Below, in pieces: positions 28,086 to 37,710 of a stretch of 40,018 nt of DNA. Source of the DNA: Desulfovibrio sp. OttesenSCG-928-A18 (GTDB lineage Bacteria > Desulfobacterota > Desulfovibrionia > Desulfovibrionales > Desulfovibrionaceae); the NCBI GenBank assembly GCA_030267245.1, contig JAJDJN010000004.1, forward strand, positions 1-40,018, written 5' to 3'. The notes under the pieces were generated by a model. That model had not been told where the DNA came from. It made no database searches and worked only from the letters and a program-made list of their open reading frames with translations. The position numbers were made by a program, and so were the translations under genes. Positions within the stretch are counted from its first letter, which is position 1. The number at the start of each line of letters is the position of its first letter.

Positions 28086-28928
28086 ATGTTCAAGCTTTTG
28101 AAAAAAATACTTTCAAGAGGTGCCCGCACAAGGGGCACCCATAACTGTTTTGGCGGTAGAACTTTTGACGTTGATTCTCCAGAAGCCCAACGGACCATTA
28201 GAGCCTTCTCTCCAAGGCCTCTTGCAGATACGGCAGAGGATGTCGAACTTCATTCCGACCGCTACGGATATGACTATTCCCCGCCCTCCAATGATGCATG
28301 TAAATTTTTAAAGAGAAGTTTGGTGCCTATCTTTCCTGCATCAGGATATGGATTTTATCGAGAACGGCAAAGTGGGTGGTTTAGAATCAGAGGCGGATGG
28401 TTTGAAAACGTTGATGGAAGCGACAGGAACAATGAGGCATCGAATGTTCGCGTGGGAGATTTTTTGTATTTCTTTTGGGAAAAAGATAACGATAGCGACC
28501 AACACGCGGTCGCCGTGTTTAGGCTCCCCAAAAATCGGGGTCATTTCAAAGAGAATAACCAGATAGGCTATGTGCCAAGAGACAAGAGCGAAAGGATACT
28601 GGAAATTTTCAACTCAGGACACAGGGTGCTTGCAGAGGTTAGAAGGAAATATGCGCAAGGGGATGGGGGCATTAAAATAATTGTAACAACATATCGTTTT
28701 GAGGAGAGGGGCGATAATGTAGTATTTAGAATCACGCCAAAAGATGACTTGGCGATACGCTTGTTACGAAGCAAGGAGATCAGACGTCAGGCATTTGAGA
28801 ATTTAGGATTGGCCGGCTTGTTAAATTATGAACGGTTAAAAGCGTCTTCTGATAAAGAAATTCTCTCTATAGAAGGCGTTGGCAAAAAGACTTTGTCTAT
28901 TCTAAGGGGGCTTAGGGAGCCGCGTTAG
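28086..28928 (+). CDS. HIRAN-like and helix-hairpin-helix protein (accessory gene)
   Basis: A 280-aa accessory protein. About residues 110-210 resemble a HIRAN domain: RVGDFLYFFWEKDNDSDQHAVAVFR, then NNQIGYVPRDKSERILEIFNSGHRVLAEV. HIRAN domains bind DNA ends or damaged DNA in helicases such as HLTF. The C-terminus (LLNYERLKASSDKEILSIEG followed by VGKKTLSILRGL) looks like a helix-hairpin-helix DNA-binding unit. The N-terminal third is not recognised. The gene is clearly AT-richer than the tail genes around it, with its own leader and palindrome copy 8, typical of a moron. A role in DNA repair, exclusion of other phages or anti-defence is possible; none is shown. Confidence 0.65.
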   Translation: MFKLLKKILSRGARTRGTHNCFGGRTFDVDSPEAQRTIRAFSPRPLADTAEDVELHSDRYGYDYSPPSNDACKFLKRSLVPIFPASGYGFYRERQSGWFRIRGGWFENVDGSDRNNEASNVRVGDFLYFFWEKDNDSDQHAVAVFRLPKNRGHFKENNQIGYVPRDKSERILEIFNSGHRVLAEVRRKYAQGDGGIKIIVTTYRFEERGDNVVFRITPKDDLAIRLLRSKEIRRQAFENLGLAGLLNYERLKASSDKEILSIEGVGKKTLSILRGLREPR

Positions 28929-29041
28929 CCGGATTCCCCCCCCTTGGCTTGTCTACTGAGCTTTGTCTTCGCCCACATGATGCAAGATTCCTCGCCACGC
29001 CGCGTCAGCGAATTGCCTACGAGTTAATGGAGGGAACGACC

Positions 29042-29581
29042 GTGACCAACTGTGTAAAGTGCGGTGCCAGCATGAGGCTATTCGGAAAAAATCAACCCTC
29101 AGACGAGTTGGCCAACGAAAGACTGAGAAGTCAGGGGTACGACATCGAATATGGTATGTGTCGTGCTTGCGCTGAAGTTGTCTACGGGCAAATCAAAGCT
29201 GGCGAGATGGCTCCCGATGAAGCAAAAGTTGCCGAGGAGTATAAACAAGACGCGGTACCAAGTGTTAATGTGTACACCATTTGCCCTCAATATGTGGACT
29301 TTGCGTACATCGGCATCGTCTCTTCCCATGTTGCCCTCGGTACTGGCCTAATCAGCCACGCTCTATCCTCTTTAACTGACTTTTTTGGTCAGGAGTCGAG
29401 CACATACAGCGATAAGTTACAGGCGGCCGAGGGAGCCTGCCTCGCTAAGTTGAAAATCCGTGCGCATGAAATGGGGGCTGATATGGTTATTGGGATGCAG
29501 ACTACATACACCGAACTGACGAGTGGTCACGGCATGCTGTTGGTCTGCATGGCAGGAACGGCGGTAAAGCAAAAGCAATAG
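29042..29581 (+). CDS. Zinc-ribbon plus YbjQ/UPF0145-like protein (accessory gene)
   Basis: The N-terminus has CVKCGASM and, 30-odd residues later, CRACAEVV, a possible zinc ribbon. The second half (YIGIVSSHVALGTGLISHAL, SDKLQAAEGACLAKLKIRAHEM, GADMVIGMQTTY, then LLVCMAGTAV) follows the YbjQ/UPF0145 fold, a small pentameric family of unclear function. GTG at 29042 is chosen because GGAGGG lies 7 bases before it and the ribbon begins at once; a TTG-started longer frame from 28949 is possible. Second gene of the moron pair. Confidence 0.7.
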   Translation: MTNCVKCGASMRLFGKNQPSDELANERLRSQGYDIEYGMCRACAEVVYGQIKAGEMAPDEAKVAEEYKQDAVPSVNVYTICPQYVDFAYIGIVSSHVALGTGLISHALSSLTDFFGQESSTYSDKLQAAEGACLAKLKIRAHEMGADMVIGMQTTYTELTSGHGMLLVCMAGTAVKQKQ

Positions 29582-29659
29582 AAATGGCTGGGGAGTCTCA
29601 GTCATTAAGCCTTCACCCCAATAGGGGGCTCCTGCTTCATAATTTGATTTATCTACCCC

Positions 29660-29675
29660 ACCCCCATATGGGGGT
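29660..29675. other. 16-bp perfect palindrome after the YbjQ-like gene
   Basis: ACCCCC-ATAT-GGGGGT, with a second C/G hairpin (CCCC-AATA-GGGG, 29616-29627) before it. No T tract follows, so these may be weak terminators or pausing sites closing the moron RNA. Confidence 0.45.
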
Positions 29676-29691
29676 CCGCACCCTTGTCCTT

Positions 29692-29750
29692 TAAGCCATA
29701 AGCGCCATACCTTTGCCATAATCAGGCAGGAGTATGGCGCTTATGGCTTA
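29692..29750 (+). promoter_or_regulatory. 19-bp perfect inverted repeat enclosing the tape-measure start
   Basis: Arms 29692-29710 and 29732-29750 are exact reverse complements with a 21-base gap. The right arm contains the first ATG (29734) and the second in-frame ATG; the ribosome-binding site CAGGAG lies in the loop. Confidence 0.8.
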
Positions 29751-32700
29751 TCGCATTTCTACCATCCAGGCGGCCGTTGTTGCGGACACCAGACAATTCG
29801 ATCTGAGCTTGAGAGAAGCCCAGAAGACGGCGGAAGCGTTTTATCAGCGTTCTGCCAAGAGTTTCGGGCGGCTGGAGAAAGACCTGCTCGCAATGAAGTC
29901 TGCCACCGGCATGACTGAAAAAGAGTTTGCCAAGCTGCATGCGGCCATGAAGGACGGCACCGCGCTCTCCGCAGCCAGCCGTTTCCTGGATAAGGTAGCC
30001 CGTTCCGCCAGTCTCACTGACGCCGAGTTTCGCAAGTTGGAGCGCAGTATGGGCCTTGCCGGCAAAAGCGGGCTCGCCAACCGCTTCAAGAACGACGCGC
30101 AGGCCGCGCAATCCTACCAAAGCGCCCTCGCTGGCCTCAAGACCGCTATAACGGGCTATCTCAGCATTAATATGCTGCGAGATGTCGCCAAAACCAGCGT
30201 TGATCTCGCGTCCATGCAGAAGACCTTCTATGCCCTGACCGGCTCCACGGAGGGGGCCCGGGCTGAAATTGCGTATCTGCGCGATGAATCGCAGCGCCTT
30301 GGCCTGGACTTTTTCGCATTGACTGAGAGCTTCAAGGGTTTTTCCGCCGCAGGCAAGACAGCGAGCATGGATGCCGCGCAAGTGCGCGACATTTTCACGT
30401 CCGTTACCGAGGCCTCTACGGTACTTGGCCTGAACGCTGACCGGACCAAGCTCGCCCTGTACGCCCTGGAGCAGATGCTTTCGAAGGGCGCCGTATCCAT
30501 GGAAGAATTGCGTCGGCAGTTGGGCGACCAGTTGCCCGGCGCGTTCCAGCTTGGCGCTAAGGCCATGGACTTGACCACGCAGGAGTTTTCCAAACTGGTA
30601 GAAACGGGTCGTCTTGCCTCGGCTGATTTCTTGCCCAGATTTGCGGAAGAGTTGCGCAAGGCTTACGGCCCCGGCCTGGCCGAGGCCATGAAGACACCGC
30701 GTGCCGAAATTCAGCGCCTCATGAACGAGCTCACTTTTGCCAAGGTGCAGATAGGCGAAGGCGGCTTTTTGGCGGGGTTGTCCAGTGGAGCAAAAGAACT
30801 GGCAGAATCCTTGCGTTCGGCAGAGGTGAAACAATCGCTTCGTTCTCTTGGCGAAGGGTTGGGAGCGGTAACGGGTATTCTGGCCAAGGGGGTGGCAGTA
30901 GCGGTCGAGAACGCTGATGCTATAAAAATGCTCGGGGTAGCCTACCTTGGCTATAAAGGCTTTGCTATAGCATCGGAAGCGGCGACAGCCCGTCTCGTTG
31001 CCACTGGGGCCATAGCTTCGCGGAGTGAAATAACCAGAAGCGCTGCTATCGGAGTGACTATTAAGAGCTTCAGAGAAAAAGCGCTTGCAGTCAAGAATTC
31101 AATAACGGCGACAAACGCTGCCATAACTGCGGACTTGAATGCTGCTAAAGCGTCTCACCAGTCCACGCTGGCTGTCCAGCAAGAAGCTTTGGCTCGCGCG
31201 AGTCTTGCAAAATATATAGCTGCAAATTCAGTGGGGTCAAAGGAACAGGCGTTTGCATTTAATCTATTGGCGAAGGCGGAGCGGGAATACATAGGGCTTA
31301 CCGGCGCGGCTTCCAGAGCTACTGCGCAACTCACCGCAGCGCAGGCTCGAGCTACGGTGGCGGCGCGTAGCATGGCCGGTGCGCAATCCCTGTTACTTGC
31401 TGCCGGTCGAGGAGTTCTTAGCTTTTTCGGCGGCCCCTGGGGTTTGGCCCTGACTGCGGCCACGGTGGGGGTATTTGCGCTGTCCACTGCGGAGACCGAT
31501 GCGGACAAGGTCGCCAGAGAATACGGTGTTACCCTGGACGAAATTGCCGAGCGTTATAAGGCTCTGGCACTCGAAGCACAAGCCACAACCGGGGAAACGA
31601 ACCACCTTACGGAGTCACATCGCAAGGCCATTGCCGAGCAGCGTGCGCTCAAGCAGCAAGAGATAGACATCCTGAAAGAGCGCCTGGCGGCAAGGAGGGA
31701 ATTGCTCGCATTCTTTGACGATACCGATGTGTCGGACATGGATGCAACACTTCTCGGCTCATCCGGCTTTGCCGAAATTGAATTTTTGAGCTCGGCAGTC
31801 ACGGAATTTTACAAAGAATACAAAGAGGTAGTCAAACTTTTTGACGAGCAGTCCATCTCCGCCAAAGAAGCAGAGTTGCGCCTGGGCAATCTGCGTATGA
31901 AACTTGAAGAGCTCGCCAAAGCTGACGGCGGTTTTTCGTATCATTCGCAGGAAGCGCGAAATCTGGGCGACGAAATCAACGAGACCCTGACCATATTTGT
32001 CGCTCTTATGAAAAAGATGGGTGAAGCCGAGAGCACCACCCCTTTTGCGAGCCATATCAAGGCCTTTCAAGAGTATAACAAGAAGGGCGCCGAGTTGCTT
32101 GGCAAGTGGGCGGACGAGTCCGACAGCGGCAAGCGGCAGAAGCTGGACGACGATCTCAAGCTGATGAAAGACTACGTCGAGCGCCAGCGGGCTACCCTGG
32201 AAGGCAACGACGATGCACTGGCACAGCTTGCGAAAAAGGCGGCGCAAGCTGAAGAGGTGTACCAGAAAAAACTCAAATCCCTCTCTCGCGGGTCTTCGGG
32301 CGCTTCCGGTCGCACGGCTGGTTCCATTGAAAGGACCATCGACAGCTTGACCGCCAAAGTGGAAGGCCTGCGCGGCAAGCTGCACGAAGACGCCGGCGAA
32401 ACCTACCTCTCCAGATTGAACAAGGATATCGCGGACGCGGAGCGCGGTATTGCAAAGCTCAGTGGGGCGCAAAAAGTTCAGGCCCAGGAACTGCTCAAAG
32501 AATACCGTGCCCTGGGCGAACTGATGGCTGCCAAGGAAAACGAGAAACAGTTCCAGAAAAATATGCAAGTCCGCTTGGACTTTGAGCGGGAATACGCAGA
32601 CATGACGGGCTTGACTGCGGATGCCGTCTCCCGGAGCCTGCAACGTCAGTACGAGGATTACAGAAAAGCCGGCGTTGATATCGTCCAGTTGGAGGAATGG

Positions 32701-33534
32701 AAAGCCGACAAGATCATGCGCGCCAGTCGCACGGCTGCGGACGGCATGGCAAGGGCTTTCAAAGACTACGCCCTCGACGCCATGGATGCCGCAAAAAACA
32801 TGGAGGACTTGGTAGGCAGCACTTTTTCCGGCATGGAAGATGCCCTGGTCAATTTCGTCACCAGGGGCAAGCTGAGTTTTACCGAACTGGCGAACTCCAT
32901 TATCGCGGACCTGGCCCGCATCGCCATCCGGCAGGGCATCACCGGCCCGCTGGCCAGTGGGCTCAGTTCGGCGCTGGGCGGGCTGTTTGGCGGCATGGCG
33001 TCTTCCTTTACCGGCGGGTCATACTCTGGCCCCCTGAGTACAGGCGGGTACTCCACGCCCAACTTGTCCGGGTACGTGGTCCCTTCCGCCAAGGGTAACA
33101 CCTTTTATGCCGGTTCCGGACTATCCCGGTATACCAACTCGATAGTTGACAAACCCACTCTTTTTGCCTTCGCCAAGGGCGGCATCCCCGGCGTCGGGAT
33201 GATGGGCGAAAAAGCCGGCTCTCCCGGTGAAGCCGTCATGCCGCTTGTGCGCGACAGCCGGGGAGATCTGGCCGTGAGCGCCGTGGGCATGACCGGGAAC
33301 TCCACTGTCAGAGCCCCTGTGCAGGTCAGCATCCAGGTGCACAATAACAGCAGTGCTGAAGTTACCGCGCAGGCCTCGCAAGACGCCTTTGGGAACATCA
33401 GCATCGACATGATTGTTGATCAGGTTGAATCGCGTATGGCCGGCAAGGCCATGCGCGGCATGTCGCCCTATGCGCGGGCCATCGACAAGACACGCGGCAC
33501 CAGTGACGCCATGCGTAGCCTGAGGAGGGTATGA
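29734..33534 (+). CDS. Tail tape measure protein
   Basis: At 1266 aa this is the longest gene, in the usual place after the chaperones. The N-terminal part (TIQAAVVADTRQFDLSLREAQ; LYALEQMLSKGAVSMEELRRQLGDQLPGAFQLGAKAMDLTTQEF) matches the tape measure domain of lambda-like tails. Long helical and coiled segments follow (about residues 570-1000), with hydrophobic stretches near residues 380-400 and 545-590. The end (FVTRGKLSFTELANSIIADLARIA, then FAKGGIP and GEAVMPLVR) matches the lambda H C-terminal family. Its length sets tail length. The start codon lies in the 19-bp hairpin. Confidence 0.92.
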   Translation: MALMAYRISTIQAAVVADTRQFDLSLREAQKTAEAFYQRSAKSFGRLEKDLLAMKSATGMTEKEFAKLHAAMKDGTALSAASRFLDKVARSASLTDAEFRKLERSMGLAGKSGLANRFKNDAQAAQSYQSALAGLKTAITGYLSINMLRDVAKTSVDLASMQKTFYALTGSTEGARAEIAYLRDESQRLGLDFFALTESFKGFSAAGKTASMDAAQVRDIFTSVTEASTVLGLNADRTKLALYALEQMLSKGAVSMEELRRQLGDQLPGAFQLGAKAMDLTTQEFSKLVETGRLASADFLPRFAEELRKAYGPGLAEAMKTPRAEIQRLMNELTFAKVQIGEGGFLAGLSSGAKELAESLRSAEVKQSLRSLGEGLGAVTGILAKGVAVAVENADAIKMLGVAYLGYKGFAIASEAATARLVATGAIASRSEITRSAAIGVTIKSFREKALAVKNSITATNAAITADLNAAKASHQSTLAVQQEALARASLAKYIAANSVGSKEQAFAFNLLAKAEREYIGLTGAASRATAQLTAAQARATVAARSMAGAQSLLLAAGRGVLSFFGGPWGLALTAATVGVFALSTAETDADKVAREYGVTLDEIAERYKALALEAQATTGETNHLTESHRKAIAEQRALKQQEIDILKERLAARRELLAFFDDTDVSDMDATLLGSSGFAEIEFLSSAVTEFYKEYKEVVKLFDEQSISAKEAELRLGNLRMKLEELAKADGGFSYHSQEARNLGDEINETLTIFVALMKKMGEAESTTPFASHIKAFQEYNKKGAELLGKWADESDSGKRQKLDDDLKLMKDYVERQRATLEGNDDALAQLAKKAAQAEEVYQKKLKSLSRGSSGASGRTAGSIERTIDSLTAKVEGLRGKLHEDAGETYLSRLNKDIADAERGIAKLSGAQKVQAQELLKEYRALGELMAAKENEKQFQKNMQVRLDFEREYADMTGLTADAVSRSLQRQYEDYRKAGVDIVQLEEWKADKIMRASRTAADGMARAFKDYALDAMDAAKNMEDLVGSTFSGMEDALVNFVTRGKLSFTELANSIIADLARIAIRQGITGPLASGLSSALGGLFGGMASSFTGGSYSGPLSTGGYSTPNLSGYVVPSAKGNTFYAGSGLSRYTNSIVDKPTLFAFAKGGIPGVGMMGEKAGSPGEAVMPLVRDSRGDLAVSAVGMTGNSTVRAPVQVSIQVHNNSSAEVTAQASQDAFGNISIDMIVDQVESRMAGKAMRGMSPYARAIDKTRGTSDAMRSLRRV

Positions 33535-33535
33535 C

Positions 33536-34081
33536 GTGGCTACGCAATCCAAAGCCCTGGCGCAAGCTTACGCAGCGGCCAAGCACAACACGATCATTCT
33601 GCACACGCTGGAGGTTAACCACAAGTCGTTTGCGGAACCTATTCGCGTGTGCCGCTACCCGGTAACGGACAACCAGCCGGACATCATAGCCCTGAGGCTT
33701 GAGGATGACGCGCCGTACAACCCCGGACAGGTGGTGGATTTTATTGGCGTTCCGTTCAACATCGTCACGCCCGACAATAGTACAGACAGTATCGGCGAGT
33801 TCCAGATCAGCTTGGACAACGTTGCCGACACCCTGCACAAGTACTTGAGGTCCGCTGTCATACACGGCGGTCAGATAACGGCCATATACCGGGATTACGT
33901 TCGAGGGGAGGGGGAAAGCGACAACGGCCCCGGCCAGGTGAGCCACGGCATCAAAATCATGAGTCCGAAAAAGGAAGGGTCGACAATCGTCTTTACGGGC
34001 GCGGTGCTCGGATGGACGCAACGCTCTTACGGGTATCTATACACTGCCGGCGGGTATCCCGGCCTGGTGAGGGGGCGGTGA
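33536..34081 (+). CDS. DUF1833 family tail protein
   Basis: A 181-aa protein matching DUF1833, a family between the tape measure and the tail-tip genes in many siphophages. Visible family points are IILHTLEVNHKSFAEPIRV, VDFIGVPFNIVTPDNST and EFQISLDNVADTLHKYL. It probably connects to the distal tail. The GTG start has GGAGGG before it; the stop overlaps the next ATG. Confidence 0.85.
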   Translation: MATQSKALAQAYAAAKHNTIILHTLEVNHKSFAEPIRVCRYPVTDNQPDIIALRLEDDAPYNPGQVVDFIGVPFNIVTPDNSTDSIGEFQISLDNVADTLHKYLRSAVIHGGQITAIYRDYVRGEGESDNGPGQVSHGIKIMSPKKEGSTIVFTGAVLGWTQRSYGYLYTAGGYPGLVRGR

Positions 34082-34524
34082 TGATACCTACACCACCATG
34101 GTTCCATGAATACCTTGGCAAACCCTGGGCAACCCCCCCGGACCCGCCGCATTCTTTCACATGCGGCGAGCTCGTTCGGCATGTCATGAAGACACGCTGG
34201 GGCCTAGAAGTTCCGGAAATTCTGGTTGACCCGCTGAATACGCTGCAATGCGTCAGGGCCATAGGCAGACCCGAGTATTTTGGGTTGCGCCGGCTTGGCT
34301 CTGACGAAATTCCGCGCGAATACGACGTTGTTTACTGCGCGGAGAGGAATTACCAGCGGCACGTCGGCATCGCCGTCGACACCATTGACGGGCTGATGGT
34401 CATGCACTGCCAGCAGAGCACGCCGGTCTGCCTGCATCCGCCTGCGGAGTTGCTTGCCCGCGTGTTTAAATCGATGACATGGCTGCGCTTCACGGCCCTT
34501 GAGGAGGCGCGGACATGCGCATGA
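34081..34524 (+). CDS. NlpC/P60-like tail assembly protein
   Basis: Position (between DUF1833 and J) and pattern agree with the NlpC/P60 (lambda K-like) tail peptidases: FTCGELVRHVMKTRWG with the candidate catalytic Cys about residue 24, then QRHVGIAVDTIDGLMVMHC with the candidate His. It would cut peptidoglycan during DNA entry, or act in tip assembly. The ATG at 34081 sits on the previous stop (ATGA); an upstream frame from 34012 is not preferred. Confidence 0.75.
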   Translation: MIPTPPWFHEYLGKPWATPPDPPHSFTCGELVRHVMKTRWGLEVPEILVDPLNTLQCVRAIGRPEYFGLRRLGSDEIPREYDVVYCAERNYQRHVGIAVDTIDGLMVMHCQQSTPVCLHPPAELLARVFKSMTWLRFTALEEARTCA

Positions 34525-37500
34525 TGCCGGGCACAAGCCAGCAAGTTTTGGCCCCCCGCGCTGTTATTATGTGCGGTACGCAGGTCGTATCCGTCTGGGA
34601 TCTTGACCCGGGGACCACGATCCAAGAATTTGCCGCCGCGCATGGGGTTGCTCCCGGGCTGTGCCCGAGTCCTGTCGTGGCGATGTTGAATTTTGGCGAC
34701 GACAACTATGTTTTGCATGAAGACTGGGAGAAGACGAGTCTGCAAAACGGCGATCTGCTGGTTATCGCGCAGATCCCAATGAACGGCGGGGGCGGCAGCA
34801 ACCCCCTTCAGGCCGTGTTCGCCATCGCCATGATGGCGGCGATGATTGCCGTGCCCCAAGTCGGCCCCTTCGCTGTTGGCAGCGCCCTCGCCGGATGGGG
34901 AGGGGCGGCAGCCGCAGGCATCGGCCTCGTCGGCAGCCTTGTCAGCGGGATGCTGTTTGGCACTCCGTCCGGGCAAACCGGCGCATTCCAGGCCGAGCAG
35001 GCGTCACCGACGTATTCCATCAACGGCACGGGGAACCAGGCCCGTCTCGGACAGGTCGTGCCAAAGGGCTTCGGGCGCATGCGCATTGTGCCTGATATCG
35101 TTGCGAAACAATGGACGCTGTACATTGGCAACGAGATGTACTGGCATGGTGTGTATGGATGCGGGCGCGGGCCGTATGAGCAACATAGCTACACTTTCGG
35201 CGACGTTGTTTTCTGGGAAGACGGGAAGCTCATCGAGTCAGCCCTGACATCTGAAGCCGGGGAGCAGTACACCAACACGATCAATGTGCAGATCGTTGCG
35301 GTGGCGGACGGCGGCGACTGGTACGGGCCGTATCAGGCCACGGAGAACGATGCCCTGACGATGAACATCACTGTGAATTTCCCGGATGGCCTGTGCACGT
35401 TTTATTATTACGAAGACACAAACCAGGAGACGGGCGAAGACATAAGCGGGTGGAGAGCGCAAAACGCCACAGCCAGCATCGAGGCTGAATATCGGGAGGT
35501 AGGCGCTACGGAATGGTTGCCCCTGGCGTCCGCTACAGTGACCAAGGCTACTTTGTCCCCGTTCACGCAGCTTTTGAGCGGCAAAGCGCCCGGCTTCGGA
35601 AGGTGGGAGGTCCGGGTGCGGAATACCTCTGTAATCCCGGACGAATCAACATATACAGTCGGGTGGCAAATATACAGCACACCAAACCACAAAACCGTGG
35701 TGCTTGGCAATATAAGCTCCATCGGCGCGTCGATTAGTGTGCAGGTTACCGAGCCCGGCGGCACGGTGACTCTTTTCCCCGACAACGTGGAGCCAAGCTC
35801 TAACGTGGCTTCGCAAGAACTGCTTGCGCCGAATCAGGCCGGTCACGACTGGATCGGCCCGTTCCCGATCAATTCGCCAGGCACGCGGATTTCCGAGGCG
35901 AAGTATAATTTTGTGTTTGAAGGCGGTCTCGGACGCTACAATAGCTCGGGCAAGCTGCGAAACCACTCGGTGGGGATTGAAATTCAGCATCGCGCAATCG
36001 ACGACTACGGCAACCCCATTGGCGAATGGGAAACGGTTCTGACCAAGACCTACTCGGAAGGGACTTTGACCGCGCTGCGCTACACGGAAACCATCGCCAC
36101 GGAGCCGGGGCGCTATGAAGGACGGGTCAGGCGCACATCCAACAAGCGGACTGACAACAGGGGTATAGAGACGATCAAGTGGGAGGCCCTTGTAGGCATT
36201 ATCCCCGGCTCCCTGACCTACGACCAGACGGTTGTGGCAATCAAGATCAAGGCCACGAACGTTTTGAGTCAAGCGGCGTCCAATAATTTTTCCGTCGTCC
36301 AGACCGCCAAGCTGCCGCTGTACGACAGGCAGACAAAGACATGGAGCGAGCCGGTGGCGACCCGCTCATGGGCGGCGGCCATCTCGGACGTATGCAAAGA
36401 CGTGCACGGCGGAGGGTTGACCGACAAGGAAATAGACCTTGATACCCTTTGGCGCATTGACGAGATCCTTCAGGAGAACGGCTGGTATTTCGACGCCTGG
36501 GTTGACGGTGCCTATAAGGTGTGGGCGCTGCTTGTGGAGATGTGTGTCGGGTACAGGGTCGCTCCACGGCTGGTCGGAACTACACTGTCCTTCGTATACG
36601 ACCAGGCAAACCGCCCGGTACGGCACATATTCACACCCTACGATATTGTACGCGGCAGCTTTGTCCCGACGTACAACACCCATGACGAAGACAATCCGGA
36701 CCATGTAGTTGTTGAATACCTGGATGAAGAGGTCGGGTATCTCCAGCGGGATGTCCCTTGCCAGCTTTCGGACGGAGAAAGCGAGAAGGCGGCCACGATC
36801 CAATATCTCGGCATCTGCAACCGGGACCACGCCTTCAAGACGGGCTTGTTCTATGCCGCCTGCAACCGTTGGCGCCGCCTGGGGTGCGAGTTTGAGACGG
36901 AAGGCGTCGGCAGGCTTTTGAACATCGGCGACGTGATCAGCCTGACGCACCCAACCCTGGAAAGCATGGTGTCGGGGACGTTCACATGGTGGGACAGCAA
37001 GTCTCTAATCCTGCAACTGGACCGCGATGTTGCCTCCCGCATTCCCGAGGAAGCTGAGAATCTGTACATGGCGTTGAACCGCCCGGACGGAACCCCCTGG
37101 GGGCCGGTCAAGCTGCTTTGGGTTGACTGCGACAGGGCCCGCTTTGACCCGGAGGATTATGCCGTCCTGATGAACCAGGGGCTTGAGTCGCCTTTTGAAT
37201 GGCTGAGTGTGGGCAACGACCAGATCCCCACAGTATGGACGATACAGGAAGGGGAAGAGATACCAGAGCGTTATATCATAACTTCCCTGGCGCCGGTCAG
37301 TACCTATCGTTATCGCGTCACCTGCATCAACGACAGCGATAAAATCAACGCATATGACGCCCTGCCCACACCGCCGTGGGAATATCGTGGAGAACTTCCC
37401 AACTATGACGCGCTTCCGGTCCCCGGCAATTTGCGAGTGGGCCTGACGGATGACACGACGCAGGGCGGCCTACTTTCGGCGACTTGGGAAGAAGTGCCCG

Positions 37501-37706
37501 GTGCCACAGCTTACGAAATAGCCACCAGCGCGGACGGCGTCAACTGGACGCGGTACGGAAGGGTGAACGGGAACACCGTGCAGATCCCGGTGGCCTATGA
37601 CGCGGTATGGTTCCGCGTGGCAACGGTGCGCGTGAGCCAGCAATCGTCATGGGTGGTATGGCAGGGCGGCTTCGAGATTTCGGACGAATTTGACGTGGCG
37701 GTATAG
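34515..37706 (+). CDS. Host specificity / tail tip protein (J-like)
   Basis: This 1063-aa protein starts with a small beta-grasp-like domain (PGTTIQEFAAAHGVAPGL...NGDLLVIAQIP; similar to lambda I) and then a hydrophobic Gly/Ala part (about residues 90-145). The J-like core follows (GQVVPKGFGRMRIVPDIVAKQW, YGCGRGPYEQHSY, GDVISLTHPT), and a fibronectin-like module closes it (LRVGLTDDTTQGGLLSATWE...AYEIATSADGVNW). It forms the tail tip and contacts the host receptor. The fusion of an I-like domain with J is seen in some phages. Confidence 0.85.
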   Translation: MRMMPGTSQQVLAPRAVIMCGTQVVSVWDLDPGTTIQEFAAAHGVAPGLCPSPVVAMLNFGDDNYVLHEDWEKTSLQNGDLLVIAQIPMNGGGGSNPLQAVFAIAMMAAMIAVPQVGPFAVGSALAGWGGAAAAGIGLVGSLVSGMLFGTPSGQTGAFQAEQASPTYSINGTGNQARLGQVVPKGFGRMRIVPDIVAKQWTLYIGNEMYWHGVYGCGRGPYEQHSYTFGDVVFWEDGKLIESALTSEAGEQYTNTINVQIVAVADGGDWYGPYQATENDALTMNITVNFPDGLCTFYYYEDTNQETGEDISGWRAQNATASIEAEYREVGATEWLPLASATVTKATLSPFTQLLSGKAPGFGRWEVRVRNTSVIPDESTYTVGWQIYSTPNHKTVVLGNISSIGASISVQVTEPGGTVTLFPDNVEPSSNVASQELLAPNQAGHDWIGPFPINSPGTRISEAKYNFVFEGGLGRYNSSGKLRNHSVGIEIQHRAIDDYGNPIGEWETVLTKTYSEGTLTALRYTETIATEPGRYEGRVRRTSNKRTDNRGIETIKWEALVGIIPGSLTYDQTVVAIKIKATNVLSQAASNNFSVVQTAKLPLYDRQTKTWSEPVATRSWAAAISDVCKDVHGGGLTDKEIDLDTLWRIDEILQENGWYFDAWVDGAYKVWALLVEMCVGYRVAPRLVGTTLSFVYDQANRPVRHIFTPYDIVRGSFVPTYNTHDEDNPDHVVVEYLDEEVGYLQRDVPCQLSDGESEKAATIQYLGICNRDHAFKTGLFYAACNRWRRLGCEFETEGVGRLLNIGDVISLTHPTLESMVSGTFTWWDSKSLILQLDRDVASRIPEEAENLYMALNRPDGTPWGPVKLLWVDCDRARFDPEDYAVLMNQGLESPFEWLSVGNDQIPTVWTIQEGEEIPERYIITSLAPVSTYRYRVTCINDSDKINAYDALPTPPWEYRGELPNYDALPVPGNLRVGLTDDTTQGGLLSATWEEVPGATAYEIATSADGVNWTRYGRVNGNTVQIPVAYDAVWFRVATVRVSQQSSWVVWQGGFEISDEFDVAV

Positions 37707-37710
37707 CGCA

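Noticed and set aside
29722-30834. Minus-strand frame of 370 aa
   Set aside because: Antisense to the tape measure gene; no start site and no family pattern.
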